64,000 nucleotides of DNA from Toxoplasma gondii ME49 (lineage: Eukaryota; Apicomplexa; Conoidasida; Eucoccidiorida; Sarcocystidae): positions 436,954 through 500,953 of the forward strand of contig NC_031470.1 of NCBI RefSeq assembly GCF_000006565.2. Direction: 5' to 3'. Below, in pieces: positions 25,601 to 34,600 of the stretch (the first letter of the stretch is position 1; each line of letters opens with the position of its first letter). The position numbers and the translations under genes were made by a program. The notes below the pieces were generated by a model. That model made no database searches. It saw only the letters and a program-made list of their open reading frames with translations, and was not told the origin of the DNA.

Positions 25601-28094
25601 TGCACATGGAGTCGCGGCAGGCGGTCGCATGCAGAGCCTCAGGCGAATCTGAGGGGTCGAGACAGGAAGAAGCGGAAGGCGAGAAAGAAGACGAGGTAGA
25701 CTGGAGACAGGAAGAAAACGATGTGGCGGACGAAGACTGAAGAGAGGAAGAGGACGAGGAGGAAGAAGGCTGCGATGAGTGGAGAGAGAAGGAAGGAGAC
25801 GAACTGAGAGCAGGAGCGAGAGTCGAGGAAGCGACAGGAGTGGACTGGAAACGAGCTGGAGAAATGGAAGAAGCTTCACAGTGAGATGGAGGAGCCCGGA
25901 CCTCGGAAGAATCCCACGACGCATGCAGAGCGGCAGAGACAGAGGCACCTACAGATGCCCGCGCGCGAGAGTCGGAGGCGAGAGACGGCGAATGGAGAGA
26001 CAAAGTGTGAGGCTGGAAGCAAGCCATAAGACAAGACTCTTTTTCTGTCGGTAGCGGCGAATCTGCGTAACCTTCAGAGCAATACCATTTGCCAGACCCG
26101 GAGCCGCTTCTGCGACATGCGAGCAAAGGAGTTCGCTTTCTCTTCGGCGCATGCATGGAGAACGGACCGTTGGAAAGAAGCGAAAGAACGACCTCGTTGC
26201 GTTTGCGGAGAGTCGCGAGTTCGCCTTCTTGAAGCTGCTGCACGCGTGTCATCGCGTTCACCTGCTGAGTCAGAGCGCGAATTTGCTTTCGCTGTCTAGA
26301 CAGCAGAGACAGCAGTGTCTCTACACCTGAACGAAAAGACGCGTCGGCGGAGTGGAACGAACCGTCTTCTTCCGACGACTCAGACGCATGCGAAGCATGG
26401 TCGTGGTTTCTTCGAGGGTCAAGCCGTCGGCGCTTTCGCTCTCTTCTGGTCTCAGCTTCAGCGCCTGTTGCCTCTGCTGCCTTGTCGACGCGCTCTCCTC
26501 GCTCTCCACTGACCTGCCTCTCACGAGAGACGTCACTTCTCCTTCCTTCTGTTTCTTCTTTCCTCTCTCTCGTGTCTCGTTTTCGCGCGTCTGTCTCCTC
26601 GTCCTCCTTTGCTCTCCGTTCTCGCTTGTGTCCGTCCCCCATTATCCGTCGGCAGCCGCCGTCTCTCCTCTTCACCCAGGGATCGCCAGCCTTGGCAAGG
26701 CTGCCTGCAGCCTCTGTCTCCGAGGAGGCGCAGAGAGGACGAGACGTCTGCATGATCGTCTGCTTGCTCGCTGTCTGGCTGTCGGAAAGAGCCTTGCTCT
26801 GCACCCGCGCCCTGGCGTCCTCTCTAGAGGAGCCAGGAGAGAGGCTGCAACGTCGATCTTCTTCGTGAACGTGAACAGAGAGAGAATTTGTCCTTTCTTC
26901 TGTGTCTGCCTCTTGTCTGTTGTTGAGACTCAGAGCTTCTGAACGACTGCGCGCTACGTCGCCTTCCGCGTTTCCTTCCTCTGTTCGCGACTGATCTGCG
27001 ATTCGCCTTCCCCCCTCTGGGTTACCACGAGAGAAGGCTGGAGAAGACTCTGTGACGCTTGCCGAGGCCTCTGAGGTTCTTTCTTGAGGGACAGTCCGAG
27101 GACTATGACTCCTACCAGGATCTGACTTGCTGGTTCCGACGTACCTTGCAGTCGTCATGGAATTTCCACGCTTCCTCCACTGCCTTCCTCCTACGCTTTT
27201 TTCTCTTGAGCACCTTTCTGTTGAGATTCCTTCTGCGTTGTTTCGCTCTCTCGAGCTTCTGCATTCGACGCTGATTGCCGTCGAGTTGCCTTCTCGCTCT
27301 CCCGCGAGATCGATCCCTTCCGTCCTTTGAGGGGGCGACAGCTGCTCGCTGCTCGCTTTCGAAACCGGAGATTCATGCGTTCGTTCCACTGGCGTCTCTG
27401 GCGCGTCTCGCGGCGTCCAAGCCGGCGAGCGAGCATGCAGCTCAGCTGCGTGATTCACCCTCGCTGCGTTCAGCGCGTCTTCGCGGCTGCTGTCCGTACG
27501 CCCGAGCCAGGTGTCTGGGGAGTCGGCTTCTGCGCCTCTGAAGCGCCTGCTCGTGAACCTTGGAGTGTGGAATGGAACAAGCTGAGTCGGGAGATTCACT
27601 GCGTCTTCTTCTCTGTCATCTGCATGATCCTTTTGGAACCCCAGTTCCTCACTCCCCTCCTCTCGATGGTGGAAAGCGATTTCTTCTTCCCGACTGAGCT
27701 TTCCACTCTCTTCTTCGAAACAGAGCTCTTCAACCGCTTTTGTCCGACACAGCCTTTCAACCGCTTCGTTTAGGCACAGCTCTTCAGCCTCGTCGTGTGA
27801 ACTGTTGGGCGCTATGGTGTGAAGCGAAGAAGACGCGAGGCAGGGAAGTCGGGGAGGACCGGAGGCGCGTTGATCGGCTGCGAAGGCTGCATACCCTTTT
27901 TCTTCGGAGTTGACGACAAGCGCGGTTCGCGCAGACTCTCGTCGCATCTTCTCACTGCTGGCATTTTGGAGATCCGAAGACGCAGCGGAAGCGGAGACCT
28001 CGACGACGGACTCCTGGGACCAGGTGGGGGGGCGAACCGCAGGCGAAGCTGACGGAGAGTCGCGCGTCGGCGAGCCGAAGGCGTCGCTGGCCAT
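22689..28094 (-). CDS. CtIP/Sae2/Ctp1-like DNA end-resection factor (1801 aa)
   Basis: A single 5.4 kb open frame. The C-terminus (residues 1760-1778) reads SRHRYFAPPPSTPKGFWDF. This matches the RHR motif and the P-P-x-T-P-x-x-F-W signature of CtIP, Sae2 and Ctp1, proteins that stimulate Mre11 nuclease to start double-strand-break resection. Thr1771 sits where the CDK-regulated Thr of CtIP (T847) and Ser of Sae2 (S267) lie. A CxxC with the family's trailing aromatic pair, ADCSQCARFYSML, is at Cys1441/Cys1444. In known members this CxxC is only about 20-30 residues before RHR; here about 316 low-complexity residues intervene. A heptad-like coiled coil lies at about residues 598-640 (RKQIRALTQQV...LATLRKRNEV), as expected for the tetramerising N-terminal coil, though far from the N-terminus. 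Everything else is Ser/Arg/Glu-rich and probably disordered, including a poly-Ser tract near residues 770-790. Human CtIP is 897 residues, so this is twice as long. No signal peptide. Divergent from importin alpha. Unannotated introns cannot be excluded but none are required. Confidence 0.75.
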   Translation of the reverse strand: MASDAFGSPTRDSPSASPAVRPPTWSQESVVEVSASAASSDLQNASSEKMRRESARTALVVNSEEKGYAAFAADQRASGPPRLPCLASSSLHTIAPNSSHDEAEELCLNEAVERLCRTKAVEELCFEEESGKLSREEEIAFHHREEGSEELGFQKDHADDREEDAVNLPTQLVPFHTPRFTSRRFRGAEADSPDTWLGRTDSSREDALNAARVNHAAELHARSPAWTPRDAPETPVERTHESPVSKASSEQLSPPQRTEGIDLAGEREGNSTAISVECRSSRERNNAEGISTERCSREKSVGGRQWRKRGNSMTTARYVGTSKSDPGRSHSPRTVPQERTSEASASVTESSPAFSRGNPEGGRRIADQSRTEEGNAEGDVARSRSEALSLNNRQEADTEERTNSLSVHVHEEDRRCSLSPGSSREDARARVQSKALSDSQTASKQTIMQTSRPLCASSETEAAGSLAKAGDPWVKRRDGGCRRIMGDGHKRERRAKEDEETDARKRDTRERKEETEGRRSDVSRERQVSGERGERVDKAAEATGAEAETRRERKRRRLDPRRNHDHASHASESSEEDGSFHSADASFRSGVETLLSLLSRQRKQIRALTQQVNAMTRVQQLQEGELATLRKRNEVVLSLLSNGPFSMHAPKRKRTPLLACRRSGSGSGKWYCSEGYADSPLPTEKESCLMACFQPHTLSLHSPSLASDSRARASVGASVSAALHASWDSSEVRAPPSHCEASSISPARFQSTPVASSTLAPALSSSPSFSLHSSQPSSSSSSSSLQSSSATSFSSCLQSTSSSFSPSASSCLDPSDSPEALHATACRDSMCRKSVNPFQGCLGESGAFGGDEGEGAQRMREPSGQVSPLQTKEADASAATREENKENEAVCEGESDRRRCVFKPSLLHASGAQQRRPDTAKRRETETPHAVHLPAPPGRTSRPADGACTVSLSPRLSSPSPCSHVSSFFSRGEQLRNASPVPRERSDGVHPRSPAGQEPRLPRRTSQDLCERRRSVTRECKAPSAGGEHGEAERESRGSKRDRDLRGCERTGGIRENCRWAGESCSADGNAICEEKRRKREEGRDAARDRNREGQERGEDRGMGKVSGMEERTKKRACKSGAPCCRRSESDEAGKENSLCRHRGRTGEVREVECLSFVEKLSEPRGGQSAAAAFLSSLEKATEWGGARESENENARIRPVAQEVHADEPKDAAKPQVTRHLEEENRQFRVSSRIRPQHRLGREAERDREEFVEEEELEKEERVEDGQMKSTLPAPHQRGESVTGAEAPGVRPVAEQERKRTAEIEGLGGDIRFWSVRAAPKRTAKDETFFRVSRSRFDVASSDKTSPDGELRNSKGLRGNRKDREGRGSLGSKGKSGDGRCEPRELSAATAPRRGCSRKGAVRSSALLALRERQRRWESLPRVRLLAPERRVRLQMPGADCSQCARFYSMLQEDLAAEVSGRTKARGGENKEEDKEEKERDRGGNGQEEGEGQCPDFLGRTREDERGEGDSGKASGRAGSGRELGRLCLVQERRHGNVPVMSECRGFSESRVDSAKDLGASQGEPEESLSADVSLLSVRGSERETSRETGRWSEAASSAGDRKRVSGQDASRSSVPVTSDSSSSSTSRARFWLSGPRSHASAVGRGEATAEGEAGGGKETTQETSECRWRGDLPESSLSPVPALPREKRRPRELGRKGERKKAQDERRNREGRPTAADSDGRDETRQDRKREQAKQKGENSEGRRWQVCSSLNRELLGASRHRYFAPPPSTPKGFWDFTTFSSPVRSRETNGDLTEREERA

Positions 28095-31000
28095 CGCGGT
28101 GTCTGCAGCGAAAGAGGCGACGCCGGCTTTCCGTCTCCTTCAGAGACACTGCAGAGTTTGCTAGGAAACGCGACGCCTCCTTCGACGGTTGATCTCCGAG
28201 AGACCTGCACGCGTTGTCCACCGCGGTGTGGGGTCGCAAACTCCTCGGCTTTCACTCGTGTCAAGCCGCCTGCGTTGGGTGGATCGTCTGGGATTCGAAA
28301 AGTGCCGATTTTTCTCGAACGCGAGGCTTCGACCCACCGTTTATCCGCTCGCAGGGGGCAAGGGTGAGCGACTTCAGGAATCGGCGACTCGGTCACACCT
28401 GGTTGGAGAGGGAAGCGGCCGTCAGCGTTGCGGCCTTCCTGTTGAAGAGGAAGAGCCGTCGAACAACAAGCCGGAGGAGAAAGAGACGAACCTCGCCTAC
28501 GCGTTCAGAGGGGGGGGGGCGGGACAACGGAAAACACGGCTGGACGGGATCGCGCGCAGAAATGGCGGGACTTGCAGAGAAGAAAATCTAATAAAGCGAA
28601 GTTGGTGAGTGGAAAAAACCTTGCACAGATGAACAGGCAAACGGAAAAACAGCTGCAAACCAGCATGAGCGGCTCGCCATCGAGCGGGCTCCGGGTGGCC
28701 GCTGGGCGCCTCACCGCGACAGTTTTCCATTCTTTTCGACACTTGCTTCTGGAACACTTGGCATTTCTAAAGTAGCTGTCTTCGAACTCAATCGCGCGAA
28801 GAAAAACAAGACAAAAGCTGAAGTATCAATAGCAAGCAAAACAAGCAAATGCAGAGTCGAGTTCATGTCTTGTGCGTCAGCGCAGAGGCGCCACAGCTGT
28901 ACATTTACACCGGAGCCTCGGCGGGGAGGGGGCGGGGCGGGCGACTTGGGGGGTGCGAATAAATGGGTGTAAGAGGACGAAAGAAGCGAACAGCGAAGAG
29001 CTTTTTCCAGGTTTTCGCTCGAGACAAAACACAAAGAATTCCCGAAGTCGCTCGGGAGGAAGGCGCGTCTGTGCCTCCTGCATGCAGCGGCCTGGCAGGC
29101 TCGACGCCTGGTGTGTGTGCGTTGCGTTCGACTCTTTCTTCGAAAGACGCTTGTCAGCGTCGCCTTCCGTTGAGTCCTAACCTCAGAGGTGACTGTAGAG
29201 GCGAGTTCTCGAACCCTGGTATTACACGGATTTCCAAGAGTCGCATACTCGACAGCTGGAACACGGAGCTCCCTCGAGGAGCGGCGCAAACTGACACTCT
29301 ACCGCGTTATGTGGACGTAACTCTGGACTCTCCTCGGAGCCGAGTTTCGCGCCTGCCTTGTGAGCGGATTTCCTGAGTTTCCTACCTGTTCCGTCTTGAA
29401 TTGAGTTCCACGTTTCTGCAGACTCGTGTCAGCGAAGAAACCTCACTCTACATTCTTGCTTGGCGAGCAATTCCCGCTTTTCTGGCACTGACTGAAAGCT
29501 GAAGGAGGCACAGGCTGCCCCCGTTCGAGTCTCGTTTTCTGGGCGGGTGTGCAGAGAGGTCTTGTCACCCAGTTGTCTCGGTGGGGGAGGGGTGGGGCTC
29601 CGGATCCTTTCGTTACGGAAATCTCTGGGATTCTGGCTTTTTTTACAATCCTTTTGCGTTTTTCAAGTGTGCACGGAGAGAGCGACGCGTTTGTCTCAGA
29701 GTTTGACGGAGGAGACGGCGTTTTTCGACGCTTTTCCCCGCCACGTTTAGCTCAGCCTTGCCGACATCAAAAAGCACGCCAGCACCTTTGTGCGTGCCAT
29801 CTCGAGTATTTTGTGATTCGATGCTTGTGTCGGGAGAGAAGGGAGAGATCGTCGCGAAAGAAATTTCAGCTTCTCGCAAGGAGGGGGTTCTGCTGACTTC
29901 CCGGAAGGCGGGACTCGCCCACGCATGTATATGTGAAGAGGGTCGAGGCTCGGGGGCATCTGCTGTTTTCGGCGACTCCGTTTCCTCGTGAATCGTTTTT
30001 TCCCTTTTTCTCGGACCGGAGATATTCTTGCAAAAGGACTCCCTCCACAGGGAGGCAGTCAGGGAGAGCACGAAGAAACCGATACGCAGACACCGGCTTC
30101 GTTTCTTGACACACCCGTTCGCAGCTTCGCGGCGACAGCTGTGAGAATGCTTTTCCCCCCCTCGCCTCTCCCCCCTTCCTCGTGTGCCAGACCTCTCGCT
30201 GCCTAGAGGGTCTCTCTGCTGCGTGGCTCCGCCATCTGCGTTTTTCGCTTCGGTTCCGCTTTTCACCAGTTCTTTCTCGCGGTTTCTCAGCAGTCCACTC
30301 GACACAACGCAGTGTTCCTGCCTCTCTTTTTCGTGGCGTTCGTCAGTGACCGTTGTTTGCTGCCCAGGGGATGAAAAGTTTCCTTCCTCCCCTGTCCAGC
30401 GCTTCTCTCCGGTTCAAGCGGCCTTTCTCTGTCGAACTGTTCCCGCGCTTCCTTCCACTCTTCGCTTGCCTCAGTGTCTCCATTTGTCTCATTTGTTTCG
30501 CCTGAAAAGAGAGGCGGCCGACGTCCACCCGCGTTCGCCGCAGAGCAGACTGCCGTGTGCGCCCGTGCTCTCCTCCTCCCTGGACGACGGTTCTGGCCCA
30601 CCCTGGTTTCCCCGTTTTTTCCTCTTCGTTTTCCGTGGATTCTCCCTGTTCTTTTCCTCGGCTTTCCATCTGGGGATTACTACTCGCTCTTTTCTCGGGT
30701 TTTCTCCCTCTTCCTCGGGCCGTTGCGCCCGACTTCCCTCGCGATCCTGCCCTCTGCGTTGGCTCCGGCCCTTGAACTTTGTTTCTTCCGGAATTCTTCG
30801 CCCCTGCCTTCTCTTCTCTTACCCCCAGGAATTCCCTCCGCTTTCTCCCGGAGACATCTCGTCGTTTCTTCCCTGAAGTCTCGGAGGAAAGCAGGAGAAT
30901 CGCCTGCTCAGAACACCACAGGTGAACTCGCGGCATTATTAAAGGTGAGAATTCGAGAGAAACTCAAGAAACCAAGCCGGGAGTTCGTTCTGGAGAAAAC

Positions 31001-31670
31001 GAATTCCGAACCACTGTAGACCGGTGCAGGTCAGGCGCACGATCTTCCATAGGTGCCGACGTCGAGGGCGGCGAAAGACGAACCGAAGCGCCACTCTGTA
31101 GATTGTGCTCCTCTGCGTTCTACACAGACAGCTGTGACATGCACGAAAGGGAGATCTTAGCGGGATCGTGTATTGCGAGAATCGTGCCGTATTCAGGCAA
31201 AGTTCGTCTCTATACATCTGACATGCGTTGAAGTCAAAACTTCACAGCGACGCGACTCGAATCACCAGAAAAACGGTTACTCAGGTAGTAATGGGAGGAG
31301 CACCACGGCGCTGGGGGTACTCCTGGCTAGGACAGAATGGCTCATCAGACTCTTTTTCTCGCGAGCAGATGGCACGCGTTGCGAGGTCGGAATCTGTGCA
31401 GCGGCCAAGAAATGCGTTTCCTCTCCCCAAGGAAGTCCCTGTGCGAGGATGTGAAGTCGAGTTTGTTCTCCTTTGTGCGGGAGAAATACGCGATGCGAGA
31501 GAGTGTCTCTTTGAGGAAGGTTGCGTCCGGGAAGTCGGTGCGGGGAAATAAGAAGAGCAAAGTGCAAAAGTTCGAAAAAGAAGAGCCGCATCACTCGTGT
31601 GTGTTTCCTGGCTCTCCTGCGTGCGCTGGTCACTGCAGTCCGTACACAGTCCAAGGCTTCTTCTGTCAAC
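28095..31670. promoter_or_regulatory. Divergent intergenic region (CtIP-like / importin alpha)
   Basis: About 3.6 kb between opposed start codons. Long pyrimidine-rich stretches (for example 30170-30870) create overlapping Ser/Leu/Phe-rich open frames on both strands with no family resemblance; I read them as UTR or promoter composition effects. A TGCATGCA palindrome lies at 29079-29086. A 5' UTR intron of either gene could lie here, but I cannot place one. Confidence 0.5.
29079..29086. promoter_or_regulatory. TGCATGCA palindrome
   Basis: Perfect 8-base palindrome about 985 bases upstream of the CtIP-like start codon and 2.6 kb upstream of the importin alpha start. Candidate AP2-factor site; function is inference. 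Confidence 0.3.
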
Positions 31671-34600
31671 ATGGAGCGCAAGTTGGCCGATCGTCGATCG
31701 AATTTCAAGAAGAATTTCGAGGATCCTCGCCGCAAGCGAGAGGACCTGCAGGTAACACACGCGAGTTCTTTGCTTTCCCTCCGCCTTTTCTACAAGTTGA
31801 ATTCGAGCTCGAGTGCCACTGGGGCTCCCACAGAAAAAAAAGTCTCGGGACTCGGTTCTGTGACGCTTCCTCGCGCTTCTCGTCTGGATTCGTAGTTCCC
31901 TTCCGGTGGCAAAAACGTCTCGTAGAGTGCGTCGAACATGGTTGCCCTCTGCTTCGCCTCGAGCGGAGATGCAGTTCCCTGGCGACTGCGCAATGAGAAA
32001 GCAACAGACACTGTGCACGAGGCAGGCGAGGATAGACAACGCTGCTCTCCCGCGTCAGTCTTGTTCCAGGCGGAACGTCGAGATCGCTGAATCGGCGCGA
32101 GTTTTGAAGTCTTCCCTGGAAAAAGAGGAGGCAGAGACGAGCCGCAAGTCGGCGTCGCACGTATTTTTAGAGGACTGTGCGGCAACGCACTTTGTTCCTC
32201 GTCGAAAAACATCTCAACAGGGTGGAACGACCTCGCGCGCGTTTTACTCCCCCTCTGACCTCCCTGCTCCTTTCCAGACAACTCCGCTTTTCTAGCGTTC
32301 TGTCTTCGCCTGTGCTCAAGACTCTGACTCCTGCCCCGAACAAGCAGACGAAACATGCAGAACAGCACTCCAACGCAGCGATGTTTTCTCACTTTATGTG
32401 TACTCATCTGTACTTGTGTGCCTGTATTCATATTTTCGTATGTTCGCTATGAACACCATTTCTACGTACTTGGGTGCATATATACATATACATCTACATA
32501 TGCATTTATGCATTGATATTTGTGTCTCTGTTGTGTGTAGACATCTCTGTTCCTTATATACATACATATACTTATATATATTCTCATATTTATATATATA
32601 TATGATTTTTGTGTATGCGCATGCTCCCCGTGTGCTTGCATGCCTGTGGCGCACTTGTGTGACTGTGCATTTTTCCTTCAGCTGCAGATTCGCAAGACGC
32701 ATCGCGAGCAGAACTTGGCAAAGAAGCGCGCGGAGGCGCTGGACGCTCAAGATGGCAGGCTGGGAGGCGATGCGATGCTCGGCGTCGGCGGGGCGGCGGG
32801 TGGAGGCTCGGCGCCGGGAGTGGCTGGCCAAGAAAACGTCTTCAGCTTCGAACATCTCCCGCAAATGATGGCGATGCTCTCCAGCGGAGATCCGCAGCAA
32901 GAGTTCGAGGCGACGGAGCAGTTCAGACGCGCTCTGAGCATCGAGTCGAGACCCCCGATTCAAGAAGTAATCGAAGCCGGTAAGAAAGGTGCCTCAGAGC
33001 TTGCGACCTGAAACGCAGAGAGGAGAGAGAGAGACGCGCGCGAGCACAGAGTGACAATGCAAAGATGCCCGAAAGAGAGACGAAGAAGAGAGAAGAGAGA
33101 AGAAAGACGAGAGATGTGAAGGAGGCGAGATGACGGAGGAGAGAAGGAAGAGAAGACATGAAGGGGAAGAGGAGATGGGAGGGAAGACGACGCTAGGAAA
33201 GTTAAGCGGTGGTGGAGCTGTGTGGAGAGGCTGATGTCACGTGGAGGAGAGTGCGACGGATGTAGAGGAATGTGAATGCCGATCTCCCTCCGTTGTCTCC
33301 TTTTCGATCTCTCTTTCGTTTTCTCTCTCGCTGTTGCGTGCGTTTCAACCTCCTTCCCTCTGCTGTCTCCGCGTCTGTGTCTCTCCGCTCTTTTTTATCT
33401 CTGTTGCGGGCCTCACAACTGTCGTCCGGGTGGCTCCTGCCGCCGGCGTCTGGAGGGCGTCTGCCGCGGTGACGCGTTCTGCTCCATGCGCGGGCGTCTT
33501 TGGAGTCTGCCAGCATGCGGAGAACGTTGCGCGCCTCTCTGCGTTCTGCGTTCTCAGGGGCAGTGCCTCTCTTTGTTCAGTTTCTCAAGCGGAGCGACCA
33601 GCCGCGCATGCAGTTCGAGGCGGCGTGGGCGCTGACGAACATCGCGTCTGGAACTCAGGAGCAAACGCAGGTACGGGGAGTTCTTTGATGCATAATTGAC
33701 GCTTGAGGGGAAGTGAGCGTCCTGTCCGTCGCGAGACTTCTGCAGGCAGCAGCCGACGCCTGATCCGTTTCTCGACTTTGAGAAAGACAGGCCGCAGCGG
33801 CGCATGCGTTTCCTTCTCAGGTCGTGATTGAACACGGAGCAGTTCCCATTTTCGTCGAGCTCTTGAGTTCCCCGACAGAAGATGTCCGCGAGCAGGCAGT
33901 CTGGGCTCTGGGGAACATCGCGGGAGACTCACCCCAATGCCGAGACCTCGTTCTCCAGGCTGGTAGGTTTCTCGAGCTTCTCGCGTGCTCTGCAGCTGCT
34001 ATGGCAAACAGATGCAGAGTCGTTTCTTCTCTCGCTGAAGCCGCGCGACTGCAGTCCATGAAATAGAGAGTTGCTCGAATCGTTCAGGGCGTCGGACTCG
34101 ATGTGCGACGAAGAAAAAGAGTCGTTGCATGCAGTCGAGAGCAGGCGACAAGCGCAGAATTCAAGAACGCAGACACGTAGAGGTGGGTTTGAAAATGGCT
34201 CGGTGTTTAGACGACTGCGAGGAAAGGCGGTCTCTTTTTGTAGAGCGCGGATTCAGAAGAACTCTCTTTCGAGAGACTACACGCTTCTTCATTCAGAGAT
34301 CCGACTCACTCCGTTGAGAGTGGCGTCGAGGAAGCGAGTCTCGTGCTCTCCGTTCCCTTGACATGCCATTTCCCCTGCATGCCCGGCGAGTTCTTTTTTA
34401 TCCTTTGAAAGACACCTGAGAGGTCTGTTGGAGTGAGAGCGAGGAGAGAGTGGAAAAAGGAACTCGCGACTGACGCTAGAGCGAAGCCGACGTGGAAAAG
34501 CGTCGGGGCCGTAGGATCCTGGAGCTCAGGACGTGCAGCGATGTTAGGCGCGTTTGTTTTTTCTTGTCTTTTGGAGGGTCGAGAGATCAACTTTGTTGTC

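Noticed and set aside
28711..29289. 192-codon minus-strand frame upstream of the CtIP-like gene
   Set aside because: No domain; the hydrophobic stretch is a composition effect and there is no splice link to the main frame.
30184..30936. Overlapping 230- and 197-codon frames on opposite strands
   Set aside because: Both are low-complexity products of a pyrimidine-rich strand (Ser/Leu/Phe on one strand, Arg/Glu/Lys on the other) with no conserved block.
32398..32868. 156-codon plus-strand frame across the AT microsatellite
   Set aside because: It reads through an intron repeat (Tyr/Ile/His runs) and into importin alpha exon 2 in the wrong frame.
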